Source of the DNA: Actinomyces respiraculi
GTDB lineage: Bacteria > Actinomycetota > Actinomycetes > Actinomycetales > Actinomycetaceae
NCBI RefSeq assembly: GCF_014595995.2
Contig: NZ_CP063989.1
Location: 2,356,001 to 2,420,000 of the forward strand
Direction of reading: 5' to 3'
Length of the DNA: 64,000 nucleotides
In this document: in pieces, positions 37,842-46,370 of the stretch
How positions within the stretch are numbered: the stretch's first letter is position 1
How the letters are laid out: each line of letters begins with the position of its first letter
Made by a program: the position numbers and the translations under genes
The notes under the pieces: generated by a model
Databases searched by the model: none
What the model saw: the letters and a program-made list of their open reading frames with translations, nothing else
Told to the model about the DNA's origin: nothing

Positions 37842-37859
37842 ATTGACCTCCTTGTCAAT
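37842..37859 (-). promoter_or_regulatory. Hairpin holding the ribosome-binding site of binding protein 3
   Basis: On the minus strand ATTGAC and GTCAAT pair around the loop AAGGAG, which is the Shine-Dalgarno core; the start codon begins within the right arm. A loop-exposed site would keep the message accessible, while extended pairing could hide it. Confidence 0.5.
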
Positions 37860-37971
37860 ATGGGGGGAAGAGGGCTTGTGCACCATGAGGCGCACACGGA
37901 GGAGTGCGGAACTGCCAGGTGGCCCTGGACGGTCGAGGCGGCGCCAGACGCCGAGCCCCCTGGTCGACGGG

Positions 37972-38856
37972 TCATCCCTTGATTCCGGTCGAGGCCACAC
38001 CTTCGATGAATCGTTTCTGGATGAAGGCGAAGACGACGACCAGCGGGATGACGGAGATGAGGGAGCCCGCCATCGTCACGCCGTAGGGGATGGTCCCCAG
38101 GGAGGTCCCGTTGAGCAGCGCCAGGCCCGCCGTCAGGGTGCGCTCCTCCGCCGAGTTGCTCATCACCATCGGCCAGAGCATGTCGTTCCAGTTGCCGATG
38201 AAGTTGAACATCCCCAGCGTCAGCAGCCCGGCGGCGGCGTTGGGCAGGACGATGCTGCGGTAGATGCGGAACTCGGAGGCACCGTCGATACGTGCGGCGT
38301 TGTGGAGGTCCTGAGGGATCTGGATGAAGAACTGGCGCAGCAGGAAGATGCCCATGACGTCGGCGGCGCGCGGGATGACCATGCCGACCATGGTCCCCAC
38401 GAGGCCGAAGGCGGAGAGCATCTTGTACAGCGGGACCAGCAGCGTCTGGAAGGGGATCATCATCGTGACGATGAGCGTGACGAACAGGGCCGAGCGTCCC
38501 CGGAAGGGGATAAAGGCCAGGGCGTAGGCCATGAGCGAGTCGAGCACGAGGGACAGCACGGTGACCGACACCGAGAGCATGACCGTGTTGCCCAGCTCCT
38601 GCCACACGGGCAGGCGCTCGAAGACCCCCGGGACGTTGCTCAGGGTCCACGACTGCGGGAACAGGGCGGGGGGCCACGAGAGCACGTCCTGCTGGGGGCT
38701 GAGGGCGGTAACCACCACGACCAGGATCGGGAAGGCCGCCACGACGGCGACCGCCAGCACGGCGATGTTGGCGGCGACCGTGCCCATGAGCCGGTGACGG
38801 CGTCTGCCGCCCCCGCGTGCGGAGGGCGGGCGGGAGAGGCTCCTCGTCATCGCCAT
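37972..38856 (-). CDS. Carbohydrate ABC transporter permease, MalG-like (CUT1 system 4)
   Basis: The 294-residue protein has an Arg-rich N-terminus, six membrane spans and the loop NAARIDGASEFRIY near residue 187. Its ATG shares one base with the MalF-like stop (TGATG). The longer open frame upstream overlaps that gene and is ignored. Confidence 0.9.
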   Translation of the reverse strand: MAMTRSLSRPPSARGGGRRRHRLMGTVAANIAVLAVAVVAAFPILVVVVTALSPQQDVLSWPPALFPQSWTLSNVPGVFERLPVWQELGNTVMLSVSVTVLSLVLDSLMAYALAFIPFRGRSALFVTLIVTMMIPFQTLLVPLYKMLSAFGLVGTMVGMVIPRAADVMGIFLLRQFFIQIPQDLHNAARIDGASEFRIYRSIVLPNAAAGLLTLGMFNFIGNWNDMLWPMVMSNSAEERTLTAGLALLNGTSLGTIPYGVTMAGSLISVIPLVVVFAFIQKRFIEGVASTGIKG

Positions 38857-39818
38857 CACATGTCCCTTTCCTGGCGCCGGCTCACGACGAGCTGGGCGAC
38901 ACCCACAACGAGGGTCAGTCCCATGAGGATGAAGGACAGCGCAGAGGCCTCCCCCATCTTGAAGTTCGTGAAGCCCTCCGAGTAGACGCGGTACACGACG
39001 GTCTCGGTCGTGCGCATCGGCCCGCCCTTGGTCATGATGTAGATCTGGTCGAAGGCCTGGAAGGCCCCGTTGGCCACGAGCACCACGACGTAGGTCATGG
39101 TCGGGCGCAGGCCGGGCAGCGTCACGGACAGGAACCGCCTCCAGCTGCCCGCACCGTCGATGGAGGCCGCCTCGTACAGCTCCCGGGGCACGTTCTGGAG
39201 CCCGGCGAGGAAGATCACCATGAAGTAGCCGAAGTTCTTCCACACGGCCACGAGGACGACCGTCGGCATGGCCCACGTGGGCGAGGACAGCAGGTCCGGG
39301 ACGTGGATGCCGACGCGCGAGAGCCAGTAGGGCAGGACCCCGATGTGCGGGTCGACGATGAAGCCCCACGCGAGGGCGGCGACCGCCATCGAGATGATGA
39401 AGGGCACGAAGATGACCGTGCGCATCATGCCCCGCATGAGCAGGTCGCTGCGGTTGAGCAGCATCGCCACCGCGAGCGCGCAGGCGATGGTGGTCGGCAT
39501 GTAGAGGACCACGTACCACAGGGTGTTGCCGATGGCCCTGAGGGTGTCGGCGCTGGTGAAGATCCTGACGTAGTTGTCCAGCCCGACGAGCTCGGGGACG
39601 TTGAACCCGCTGGCGTTCGTGAACGAGATCCCGAGCGCGTAGAGCGTGGGGTAGAGGACGAACACCACGAGGATGAGCAAGGCGGGGGCGACAAAACCGA
39701 TCGCCTTGCGGTCCCACTGGCGTTGACGTCTGCGCAGGCGCCGAAGCCCCTCGACGTCCACGGCCCGCTGCGGCGCGCCGGCCACTCGCGTTGATGCCAC
39801 TGACGGCGCTGAAGGCAC
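38856..39818 (-). CDS. Carbohydrate ABC transporter permease, MalF-like (CUT1 system 4)
   Basis: The 320-residue protein has a basic N-terminus of about 38 residues, six spans and the loop EAASIDGAGSWRRF near residue 217. It starts 78 bases after the binding-protein stop, with a small hairpin in between. Together with the next gene it forms the membrane channel of CUT1 system 4. Confidence 0.9.
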   Translation of the reverse strand: MPSAPSVASTRVAGAPQRAVDVEGLRRLRRRQRQWDRKAIGFVAPALLILVVFVLYPTLYALGISFTNASGFNVPELVGLDNYVRIFTSADTLRAIGNTLWYVVLYMPTTIACALAVAMLLNRSDLLMRGMMRTVIFVPFIISMAVAALAWGFIVDPHIGVLPYWLSRVGIHVPDLLSSPTWAMPTVVLVAVWKNFGYFMVIFLAGLQNVPRELYEAASIDGAGSWRRFLSVTLPGLRPTMTYVVVLVANGAFQAFDQIYIMTKGGPMRTTETVVYRVYSEGFTNFKMGEASALSFILMGLTLVVGVAQLVVSRRQERDM

Positions 39819-39866
39819 TGTTCCTGTTCCTTCCTGGTCTAAGAGGTCCGAGGTCCGGGCGGTGGT

Positions 39867-39889
39867 GGGGCGGGCGGGGTGCCCGCCCC
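39867..39889 (-). terminator. 9-bp hairpin after the binding-protein 4 gene
   Basis: GGGGCGGGC (39867-39875) pairs with GCCCGCCCC (39881-39889) around a five-base loop, starting seven bases after the stop codon. It is the third intercistronic hairpin in this window placed between a binding-protein gene and the following transporter genes. Confidence 0.6.
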
Positions 39890-39896
39890 GCCGGCC

Positions 39897-41168
39897 TCAG
39901 CCGGCCATGTAGCCCTCGACGGTCTTCTGCGTCTGAGACAGCAGGCTCTCGACGTCGCCGCCGCCCATGATCTGGCTCATCATCGAGCCGGTCTCGTTCA
40001 TGATGTCGGAGACGTTGCTCGTGATGCCGGTGGCGTAGTAGTGAGCCTGGCCGGAGAAGTCGGCCAACTCAGCCACGAGGGGGTCGCTGAGCTCGGACGG
40101 GTCGATATCCGTCCGGTTCGGCGGGTAGTAGGTGGAGGTCCACAGGACCTGCTGGTCGTAGGAGTTCCAGAAGTCGAGGAAGGCGTAGGCCGCCTTCTTC
40201 TTCTCCTCGCCGCTGACCATGCTGGTGGCGAACCAGTACAGGGAGACCGCCTCGACCCAGTCACCCGGCCACTGGAAGACGCCGACGTCGACGCCCGAGG
40301 ACTGTGCGGCGACGAGCTGCCAGGGGCCGTTGAGGATCATGGCGGCCTTGCCCGCCTGGAAGAGCTGGGCGGCGGCGACCACGTCCTGGCCGGTCGGGCT
40401 GATCCGGTCCTCGATGACGGCCTTCTGCCACCTCTTCATCGTGGCGACGTTGGCGGGTGAGTCAATGCTCACCTTTCCGTCGGTAATGAAGTCGCCGCCT
40501 CCCGAGTGGAGCATGGTCGCCAGGACGGCGGAGTCGGAGTCCGGCAGGGAGATGCCGTACTGCTCAGGGGTGCCGTCGGCACCGATCTTGGTCAGCCGCT
40601 TGGCGACGTCGATCAGTTCCTCGACCGTCGTCGGATAATCCTGCTCTGTCAGGCCGGCATCCTGCCACATCGCGGTGTTGTACCAGATGGCGAAGGCCGA
40701 GACGCCCATGGGGACGCCGTAGGTCTGCCCGTCCCACCTGACCTGGTCGACCACGTTGTCGTACAGGACGGTGGTCGAGGTGTAGGTGCCGGGGTCGCCG
40801 TAGAAGTCCTGTAGGGAGACGAAGGCGCCCTGCTCGGCGTAACCAGGGCCGGAGTCCACCCCCTGCACAACCAGGTCCGGGCCGCCGCCGGAGCTCAGGC
40901 TGGTGAGCAGCTTCTCGCTGATGGAGCTCCAGGCGATGACCTCCGGATTGACCTTGTACATGTCCTGGCTTGCGTTGAAGGCGTCGATGATCTGGTTGAC
41001 GACCTTGCCGTCCGCCTCTGTGAAACCGTGCCACAGGGTGATGGTGGTTCGGCCTGAGGAGTCGCCGCCGTCTGCGGGCTTCGAGGACCCGCCGCAGGCG
41101 CTGAGCGTCGCCATGGCGGCCAGAGCCGCTCCGCCTCCCAGGAAGGTACGTCGTCCGATGCGTGTCAT
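39897..41168 (-). CDS. Sugar-binding lipoprotein of CUT1 ABC transporter 4
   Basis: The 423-residue family 1 binding protein begins MTRIGRRTFLGGGAALAAM, a twin-arginine-like signal, with lipobox LSAC (Cys25). The mature part starts TTITLWHGFTEADGKVV and includes SAFAIWYNTAMWQDAGL. The ATG at 41168 has AAGGAGAG upstream. It follows the GH51-GH1-propeller genes on the same strand, so arabino-oligosaccharides are the likely ligand; this is inferred from context only. Confidence 0.9.
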   Translation of the reverse strand: MTRIGRRTFLGGGAALAAMATLSACGGSSKPADGGDSSGRTTITLWHGFTEADGKVVNQIIDAFNASQDMYKVNPEVIAWSSISEKLLTSLSSGGGPDLVVQGVDSGPGYAEQGAFVSLQDFYGDPGTYTSTTVLYDNVVDQVRWDGQTYGVPMGVSAFAIWYNTAMWQDAGLTEQDYPTTVEELIDVAKRLTKIGADGTPEQYGISLPDSDSAVLATMLHSGGGDFITDGKVSIDSPANVATMKRWQKAVIEDRISPTGQDVVAAAQLFQAGKAAMILNGPWQLVAAQSSGVDVGVFQWPGDWVEAVSLYWFATSMVSGEEKKKAAYAFLDFWNSYDQQVLWTSTYYPPNRTDIDPSELSDPLVAELADFSGQAHYYATGITSNVSDIMNETGSMMSQIMGGGDVESLLSQTQKTVEGYMAG

Positions 41169-41262
41169 GGTGTTCTCTCCTTGTGTCATTGGTGTCTATC
41201 GGGCTCACCGTCTCAGGGTGAGTCTGTGTTCTGGTGTGTACTCGTACGCGCGTGAGGGCTCG

Positions 41263-43356
41263 CTATAGCGCCGCCTCTGCAACCAGCACCCATTCCTGAC
41301 AGGGATAGCCGTTGGACTCCCACTGTTGTGCTGGCGCTCCGTCCTCGTGACTGCCGTCAGCGATCTCAAGAACATGTCCGCTGTTGGCGTTGGACAAACG
41401 CCACCGTCCATCGACAGCGGTTGCGTTCCACCATTGTGTCGGGTGCCCGGTCGGCCCCCACTGGCTTGCCTGCGTCCCTATTTCGATCGCGCCACCGGGG
41501 ATCTCCAACAGCTTGGAGGAATGGACATTCACCAACTGGTAGGAGCCTTCTCCCCCTGCGGCCGACATCGCCCAGGTTTGGGTGCGGTGCCCCGTTCGGC
41601 TCCACTGACCGACAGACGCACCGTCGTGGGTGGCCGCCGAGGCGACCTCGAGAAGCTGACCACTCTCCTTGTTAACGATGTGGAAGTACCACGGCCAGTC
41701 GGTTGAGGAGTCGCGCACACGGATGAGATCAACTTCTGCGAACGACATCCCCTTCGAGAGGGTGATCGTATTGTTGCCGGCGACTAGACGGACGGTCGTG
41801 GTCGCCCAAGCAAATCGACCCCAGTCAACGGTTGGTGCATACCTAATCGTCCTGTTCGCCCTGCCGTTCACCATCAGCCTGTGAGAACTTGGCCTTCCCG
41901 TCCCATTGTCGTACCGCACGTCAAGGGTGTAGGTACCCGCCACAGGCACGGAAATATCGAAAATGACTGAGCTTGCCGCACTATTGATACCACCTATCTT
42001 CGTTCCGCCCGAGGCGTCTCCGCGCATCACCTCTTTCGCATCGGTGACACGAGCATTTTCAGCCTCGTACTGGACCGCATTCAACGGGGTCGCGCCGAGG
42101 ACGACGTCGTTGTACGTCGTGCTCAGATTCTCGACGTTGGTACCCTGATATAGCGCACGAGATGCAGGATCATAGTCGAACGACTGAGCAAACCCCGAGA
42201 ACGTTCCGCCAGCGGTGTCAGCAAAGTCATATGTAACCGCGTATGGCAGTCGCTCCCACGCGCCTTCTCCATTCATTCGGTTAACGTAGTAGTTCTGCCC
42301 GCCGTCAATGTTGCCATTAGCATCCAAGGCCCATTTCGAGGTAACAACAACCATGCCCTGAGGGCCGCCTTCAGGAACCCATCGAACGAACGGAGACGAG
42401 CCGATCCCACGTCCATCCACAAGCTGAATCGGAGTTCCGATACTTGTTTCAGGCACCCAACTCAAACCATCATCGGAAATCTTGTAATATATGACTGCAT
42501 TGTTGGATGACTGCGAGGGTCGGTTAACGACTTCGTACACGGCGATGTAACGGCCGTCAGCCATCCGAGTCACTGTGATCATGCCGGGCCGGTCGCTCCT
42601 GTTCGTCGGCGCGGACACATTGACAACGTCACCCCAGGTGCGACCACCGTCGACAGACCGTCTGTATACGACAGCCTGGAGGACTCCTTGGTCCTTCTGC
42701 CTCTCGTCGGAGAAGTAGGCGACCAGTCCCCCATATGCGTCGACCGCCAATGACGGTTCCCACACGGTGGAGGTCGTTGAGCTCGGGGAAGGGTCGTAGA
42801 CCGCGGGACCACCATGGTCGATGCTCGACAGCAGCGACCATGTCCGGCCCTGGTCGGAGCTCGAATACACGACAAGCGTGCTCGTCGAGCGGTCCTCAGG
42901 CATGATCATGCCCGCCAAAAGGATGGTTCCAGCAGCGAGGCCCGACGTACCCGGGGGCACCTCGAAAAGGAATGGTTGGGCTGTTCGTGTGAGTCCGCTG
43001 AACTGGTCACTGGGGCGCACGGTCGAGATCCGTCGCCAGCCCTCTTCTCCTGGAGACCTACGATAGATGGGGTAAACTTGAACCCCGTCTTCCAGAACCA
43101 ACTGGTCGTACGTCACAAGCATGGTCCCGTTGACCGAACCGGAGTTCTTCAGAACGATGTTCTTTACGTAGGTAGTTCCGGCCTCACGCCCACCCTCAGG
43201 ATTGAATGAGGTGCCGGCCTCAGGCGAGTAGACGACTGACGGAGCAATCGAAAGGCCGTCCTCAGCCGCGTAAGAGGCGGCTGGGTACGCCACCGTTCCG
43301 ACAAGGAGTGCCGCCAGCACGGCAAGCCCCTTGCTGAATAGGGTTCTTGTCCTCAT
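41263..43356 (-). CDS. Secreted Asp-box beta-propeller protein with CBM6/35-like and ricin-type lectin domains (possible GH93 exo-arabinanase or sialidase-like enzyme)
   Basis: The 697-residue protein has a Sec signal peptide, probably cut after ASYA near residue 30. Residues 35-425 form a sialidase/GH93-type propeller with Asp-box motifs SSDQGRTWSLL (166-176), SVDGGRTWGDV (234-244) and SDDGLSW (294-300). Residues 426-548 (YEAENARV to VDLIRVRD) look like a CBM6/CBM35 module, and 553-695 like a ricin-type beta-trefoil with repeated LLE/QW motifs. There is no LPXTG or membrane anchor. Beside GH51, an exo-arabinanase role is attractive, but the sialidase FRIP motif and GH93 catalytic residues could not be confirmed. 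The gene is clearly less GC-rich than its neighbours. Confidence 0.6.
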   Translation of the reverse strand: MRTRTLFSKGLAVLAALLVGTVAYPAASYAAEDGLSIAPSVVYSPEAGTSFNPEGGREAGTTYVKNIVLKNSGSVNGTMLVTYDQLVLEDGVQVYPIYRRSPGEEGWRRISTVRPSDQFSGLTRTAQPFLFEVPPGTSGLAAGTILLAGMIMPEDRSTSTLVVYSSSDQGRTWSLLSSIDHGGPAVYDPSPSSTTSTVWEPSLAVDAYGGLVAYFSDERQKDQGVLQAVVYRRSVDGGRTWGDVVNVSAPTNRSDRPGMITVTRMADGRYIAVYEVVNRPSQSSNNAVIYYKISDDGLSWVPETSIGTPIQLVDGRGIGSSPFVRWVPEGGPQGMVVVTSKWALDANGNIDGGQNYYVNRMNGEGAWERLPYAVTYDFADTAGGTFSGFAQSFDYDPASRALYQGTNVENLSTTYNDVVLGATPLNAVQYEAENARVTDAKEVMRGDASGGTKIGGINSAASSVIFDISVPVAGTYTLDVRYDNGTGRPSSHRLMVNGRANRTIRYAPTVDWGRFAWATTTVRLVAGNNTITLSKGMSFAEVDLIRVRDSSTDWPWYFHIVNKESGQLLEVASAATHDGASVGQWSRTGHRTQTWAMSAAGGEGSYQLVNVHSSKLLEIPGGAIEIGTQASQWGPTGHPTQWWNATAVDGRWRLSNANSGHVLEIADGSHEDGAPAQQWESNGYPCQEWVLVAEAAL

Positions 43357-43398
43357 GGTTCTCCTTTGAACAATGAATGCAGCAGTCAGGTCAGTGGC

Positions 43399-44655
43399 TC
43401 AGCCGGCCCGGTGGGACAGGGCGAGTTCGCGGTAGACGACGTAGGCCGGGTTGTTCACGCGCGCCAGGCGGCCCTCGTCCTCGACGAGGTCCTGCAGGCC
43501 CATCGTCAGCAAGTAGTCGCTGCGCGGCCCGTCGCCGTGGCGGTAGGTCCACTCGTACATGTCGAACAGGGGCCACCACGTGTAGCCGACGACGTCGACG
43601 CCGCTCAGACGCAGGCGGTCCACCGCGGCGACGGAGTCGCGCATCCAGGCGATGCGCTCCTCGACGGGTGCGGTCACGCACGTCTCGGTCAGCATGACGG
43701 GGGCACCGTAGCGTCTGTACCACAGGGTCAGGACGTCCTCTAGACCGGCGACCCCGGCGTCGGTGCTCACGCGGGGGTCACCGAAGCCACCGTCGTGCCA
43801 GTCATGAGGGTCGAGAACTTCAGTGGAATGTCGTGGGTAGTAGTTGACACCCATGACATCCGGAGTGATGGGGTCCTGCCGGAACCAGTTAAGCCTGTCC
43901 TCATTCCAGCCGTTGTGAAGCAACAGGCCGGCCAACGGATGACAGTCATCCACCCGCCCTGTCACCAGGTCCTCGACGAGGAAGCGCTGCGCCTCAAGGC
44001 GTGCCCCCGTCTCCTCGTACGGACTGCCGGCGAGATCTCCGACGTAGCGCATTCCAGCGTCAACGTGGACGAATACCGGCGCACTGACAACCTCTGCGAT
44101 AGCCCACTGGCTGCGTACGAAACCCTCTGCGATAGCCCCCGCAGTCCGCGCCATGCCTGCGACACCGCGGCCATAGGGCGGCCAGTAGCCGTATTCGCCA
44201 CAGAAGAGCACGTGGATCATGGGCTCGTTGACCGGGGTGTAGCTCTTCACCCGGTCCCCGTACCTCAGCGCGACACGACGGGCGTACTCCTCAACCAGCA
44301 GGGGGTAGTCCGGGTGGTGGAACTGCTGCTCCATCCATAGGGGCGTTCCGTAGTGGAGGAGATCCACGATGGGCTCCAGCCCTGCCTCGAGCATGGCCTC
44401 GACCGCACGGTCGGTCCACTCCCAGTCCCAGCGCCCCCGCTCAGGGTTCACCTTGTGCCAGGGCACGCCCCAGCGCAGGAACTCGGCCCCGGCCTCTCGT
44501 GCGGCCACGAAGTCCTCACGGAACTGCGCATAGTGGCCAGTCTGCTCGTACTCGTCGATGGGTCGCTCGCCAGGCCCACCCTGGGGGACGAAGGTGTCCT
44601 CGATTCCCAGGGCGAGGTGGAGAGTCCCGTCGCGGTACCACATCGTCGTTGCCAT
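43399..44655 (-). CDS. Glycoside hydrolase family 1-like enzyme (beta-glycosidase)
   Basis: The 418-residue protein has a GH1-type TIM barrel. The acid/base Glu144 is in YTPVNEP and the nucleophile is probably Glu324 in MLTETCV, where most GH1 enzymes have TENG; the VGYTWWPLFDMYEW segment near residue 350 matches the GH1 aglycone region. The barrel is shorter than classical GH1 enzymes (about 450), so it is a divergent branch. No signal peptide is present. It starts seven bases after the GH51 stop. ATG 44655 is chosen; ATG 44643 is also possible, and neither has a strong ribosome-binding site. Confidence 0.78.
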   Translation of the reverse strand: MATTMWYRDGTLHLALGIEDTFVPQGGPGERPIDEYEQTGHYAQFREDFVAAREAGAEFLRWGVPWHKVNPERGRWDWEWTDRAVEAMLEAGLEPIVDLLHYGTPLWMEQQFHHPDYPLLVEEYARRVALRYGDRVKSYTPVNEPMIHVLFCGEYGYWPPYGRGVAGMARTAGAIAEGFVRSQWAIAEVVSAPVFVHVDAGMRYVGDLAGSPYEETGARLEAQRFLVEDLVTGRVDDCHPLAGLLLHNGWNEDRLNWFRQDPITPDVMGVNYYPRHSTEVLDPHDWHDGGFGDPRVSTDAGVAGLEDVLTLWYRRYGAPVMLTETCVTAPVEERIAWMRDSVAAVDRLRLSGVDVVGYTWWPLFDMYEWTYRHGDGPRSDYLLTMGLQDLVEDEGRLARVNNPAYVVYRELALSHRAG

Positions 44656-44662
44656 CGGCCCG

Positions 44663-46171
44663 TCAGCCGAGCTCGACGGCCAGCCAGGAGGCGGGCGGCA
44701 GGGTGGTGGTGAGCACGCCGTCGGCGATCGCAACCGGGTGAGAAACCGGGACGACGGCGTCGGGCTCGTCAGCGGTGTTGACGGCGTCGAGGTCCGCGGG
44801 GGCGAGAATCTGCGCCTCGATCACCCTGCTCACGCCCAGCGAGGCGAGGGCGGCGGTGAGGTCCGCGCTGTCGGTGAGGGAGCGGTTGAGGGCGAGCAAC
44901 GAGCCCGTACCCGTCTCCTTGTCCCAGGTGACGACGGCGTCGACCTGGTCGACGTCGCCGTAGCGCTCGGTGGGGGTGGAGGCGGTCTCGACGACGGCGT
45001 CGTAGGCGGTGCCGCGGGCGATGCGCGAGCCGATGGCGAAGGGGTGGAAGGTGGTCTGACGCCAGGCACGGCCACCCTTCTCGGTCATGATCGGGGCGAT
45101 GACGTTGACGAGCTGGGCGATGCAGGCGGTCTTGACGCGGTCGGCGTGGCGCAGCAGGGAGATGAGCATGCCACCCAGGGCGAGGGCGTCGGCGGCGGTG
45201 TAGACGTCCTCGATGCGCTTGGGGGCGACGGGCCAGTCCGCGGGGTCGAAGCCGTGCTCGATGGAGTTCCACTTGCTCAGGCGCCACACGTTCCACTCGT
45301 CGACGCTGATCTGGATCTTCTTCGTCGAGCGCTTCTTGGCGCCGACGGCGTCGGCGGTGGCGATGATGCCCTCGATGAAGCGGTCCATGTCGTAGCCGGC
45401 AGCGAGGAAGCTGGCGCGGTCCTGGGTGTCGGGGTCGACGTAGCGGTGCATGGAGATGAAGTCGACCTCGTCGTAGTTCAGCTCGAGGACGGTGCGCTCC
45501 CAGTCGCCGAAGGTGGGCATCTCCCACGCGGAGGAGCCGCAGGCCACGAGCTCGAGGTCCTGGTCGATCATCTTCATGGCGCGGGCGGTGGAGCCGGCGA
45601 GGTAGGCGTAGTCCTCGGCGTTCTTGTGGCCGACCTGCCAGGGCCCGTCCATCTCGTTGCCCAGGCACCACATGCGCACGTTATAGGCGTCCTCGTGGCC
45701 GTTGGCACGGCGCTTGTCGGCGTACTCGGTGGAGCAGACGCCGTTGGTGTACTCGAGGATGTTGATGGCGTCCTCTTCACCGCGGGTGCCGAGGTTGATG
45801 GCCATCATGGGCTCGACGTCGGCCTTGGCGCACCAGGTCATGAACTCGTCGAGGCCGAAGGCGTTGGTCTCGATCGAGTGCCAGGCGAGCTCGAGGCGGC
45901 TGGGGCGCTCGGCGACAGGGCCGACGCCGTCCTCCCAGCGGTAGTTGGAGACGAAGTTGCCTCCGGGGTAGCGGGCGATGGTGACACCGAGCTCCTTGAC
46001 CAGCTCCATGACATCTCGGCGGAAGCCGTCGGCGTCGGCGGTGGGGTGGTCGGGCTCGAAGATGCCGGTGTAGACGCAACGGCCGAGGTGCTCGACGAGC
46101 ACGCCGTACATGCGGCGGTCGATGCTGCCGATGGGCCGGTCGGCGTCGACACTGATGCGCGCGTGGGACAT
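44663..46171 (-). CDS. abfA: Alpha-L-arabinofuranosidase, GH51 family
   Basis: The 502-residue cytoplasmic enzyme releases arabinofuranose from arabinan and arabinoxylan oligosaccharides. The acid/base Glu173 is in CLGNEMDGPW and the nucleophile Glu292 in ISVDEWNVW, nearly the same numbering as Geobacillus AbfA. The N-terminal barrel is followed by a beta-sandwich from about residue 380. It is the first gene of the long minus-strand run and is divergent from a LacI gene; TTGACA on the minus strand at 46237-46232 may be its -35 element. Confidence 0.95.
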   Translation of the reverse strand: MSHARISVDADRPIGSIDRRMYGVLVEHLGRCVYTGIFEPDHPTADADGFRRDVMELVKELGVTIARYPGGNFVSNYRWEDGVGPVAERPSRLELAWHSIETNAFGLDEFMTWCAKADVEPMMAINLGTRGEEDAINILEYTNGVCSTEYADKRRANGHEDAYNVRMWCLGNEMDGPWQVGHKNAEDYAYLAGSTARAMKMIDQDLELVACGSSAWEMPTFGDWERTVLELNYDEVDFISMHRYVDPDTQDRASFLAAGYDMDRFIEGIIATADAVGAKKRSTKKIQISVDEWNVWRLSKWNSIEHGFDPADWPVAPKRIEDVYTAADALALGGMLISLLRHADRVKTACIAQLVNVIAPIMTEKGGRAWRQTTFHPFAIGSRIARGTAYDAVVETASTPTERYGDVDQVDAVVTWDKETGTGSLLALNRSLTDSADLTAALASLGVSRVIEAQILAPADLDAVNTADEPDAVVPVSHPVAIADGVLTTTLPPASWLAVELG

Positions 46172-46370
46172 GGTGACGCTCCTTCGGGTCTGCCTGAGTG
46201 CGACATCATCGTCACCCCGTTAGTTCATCGTTGTCAACACCCTGACTTTCTCAGAAGCGTCAATTCCTCCACTTTGCTAGGTACTGCAACACATATCAGT
46301 CACCCACCAGCAATGTCCTCGTTGAATGTGATGGGTAGCACACACGTGGGGCTGCACCTAGACTGCCCAC
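46172..46370. promoter_or_regulatory. Divergent promoter region between abfA and the tandem LacI genes
   Basis: The 199 bases are AT-richer than the genes. TTGACA (46237-46232, minus strand) is a likely -35 element for abfA. TAGACT (46359-46364, plus strand) is six bases before the LacI ATG, which has no ribosome-binding site, so that mRNA is probably leaderless. A block at 46317-46348 resembles 50188-50214 upstream of araA and the MFS gene. Confidence 0.55.

Noticed and set aside
36503..38677. An apparent 724-residue fusion of a second protein to binding protein 3
   Set aside because: The extra N-terminal part reads out of frame through the MalG-like gene. A lipoprotein signal and ribosome-binding site at 37840 mark the real start.
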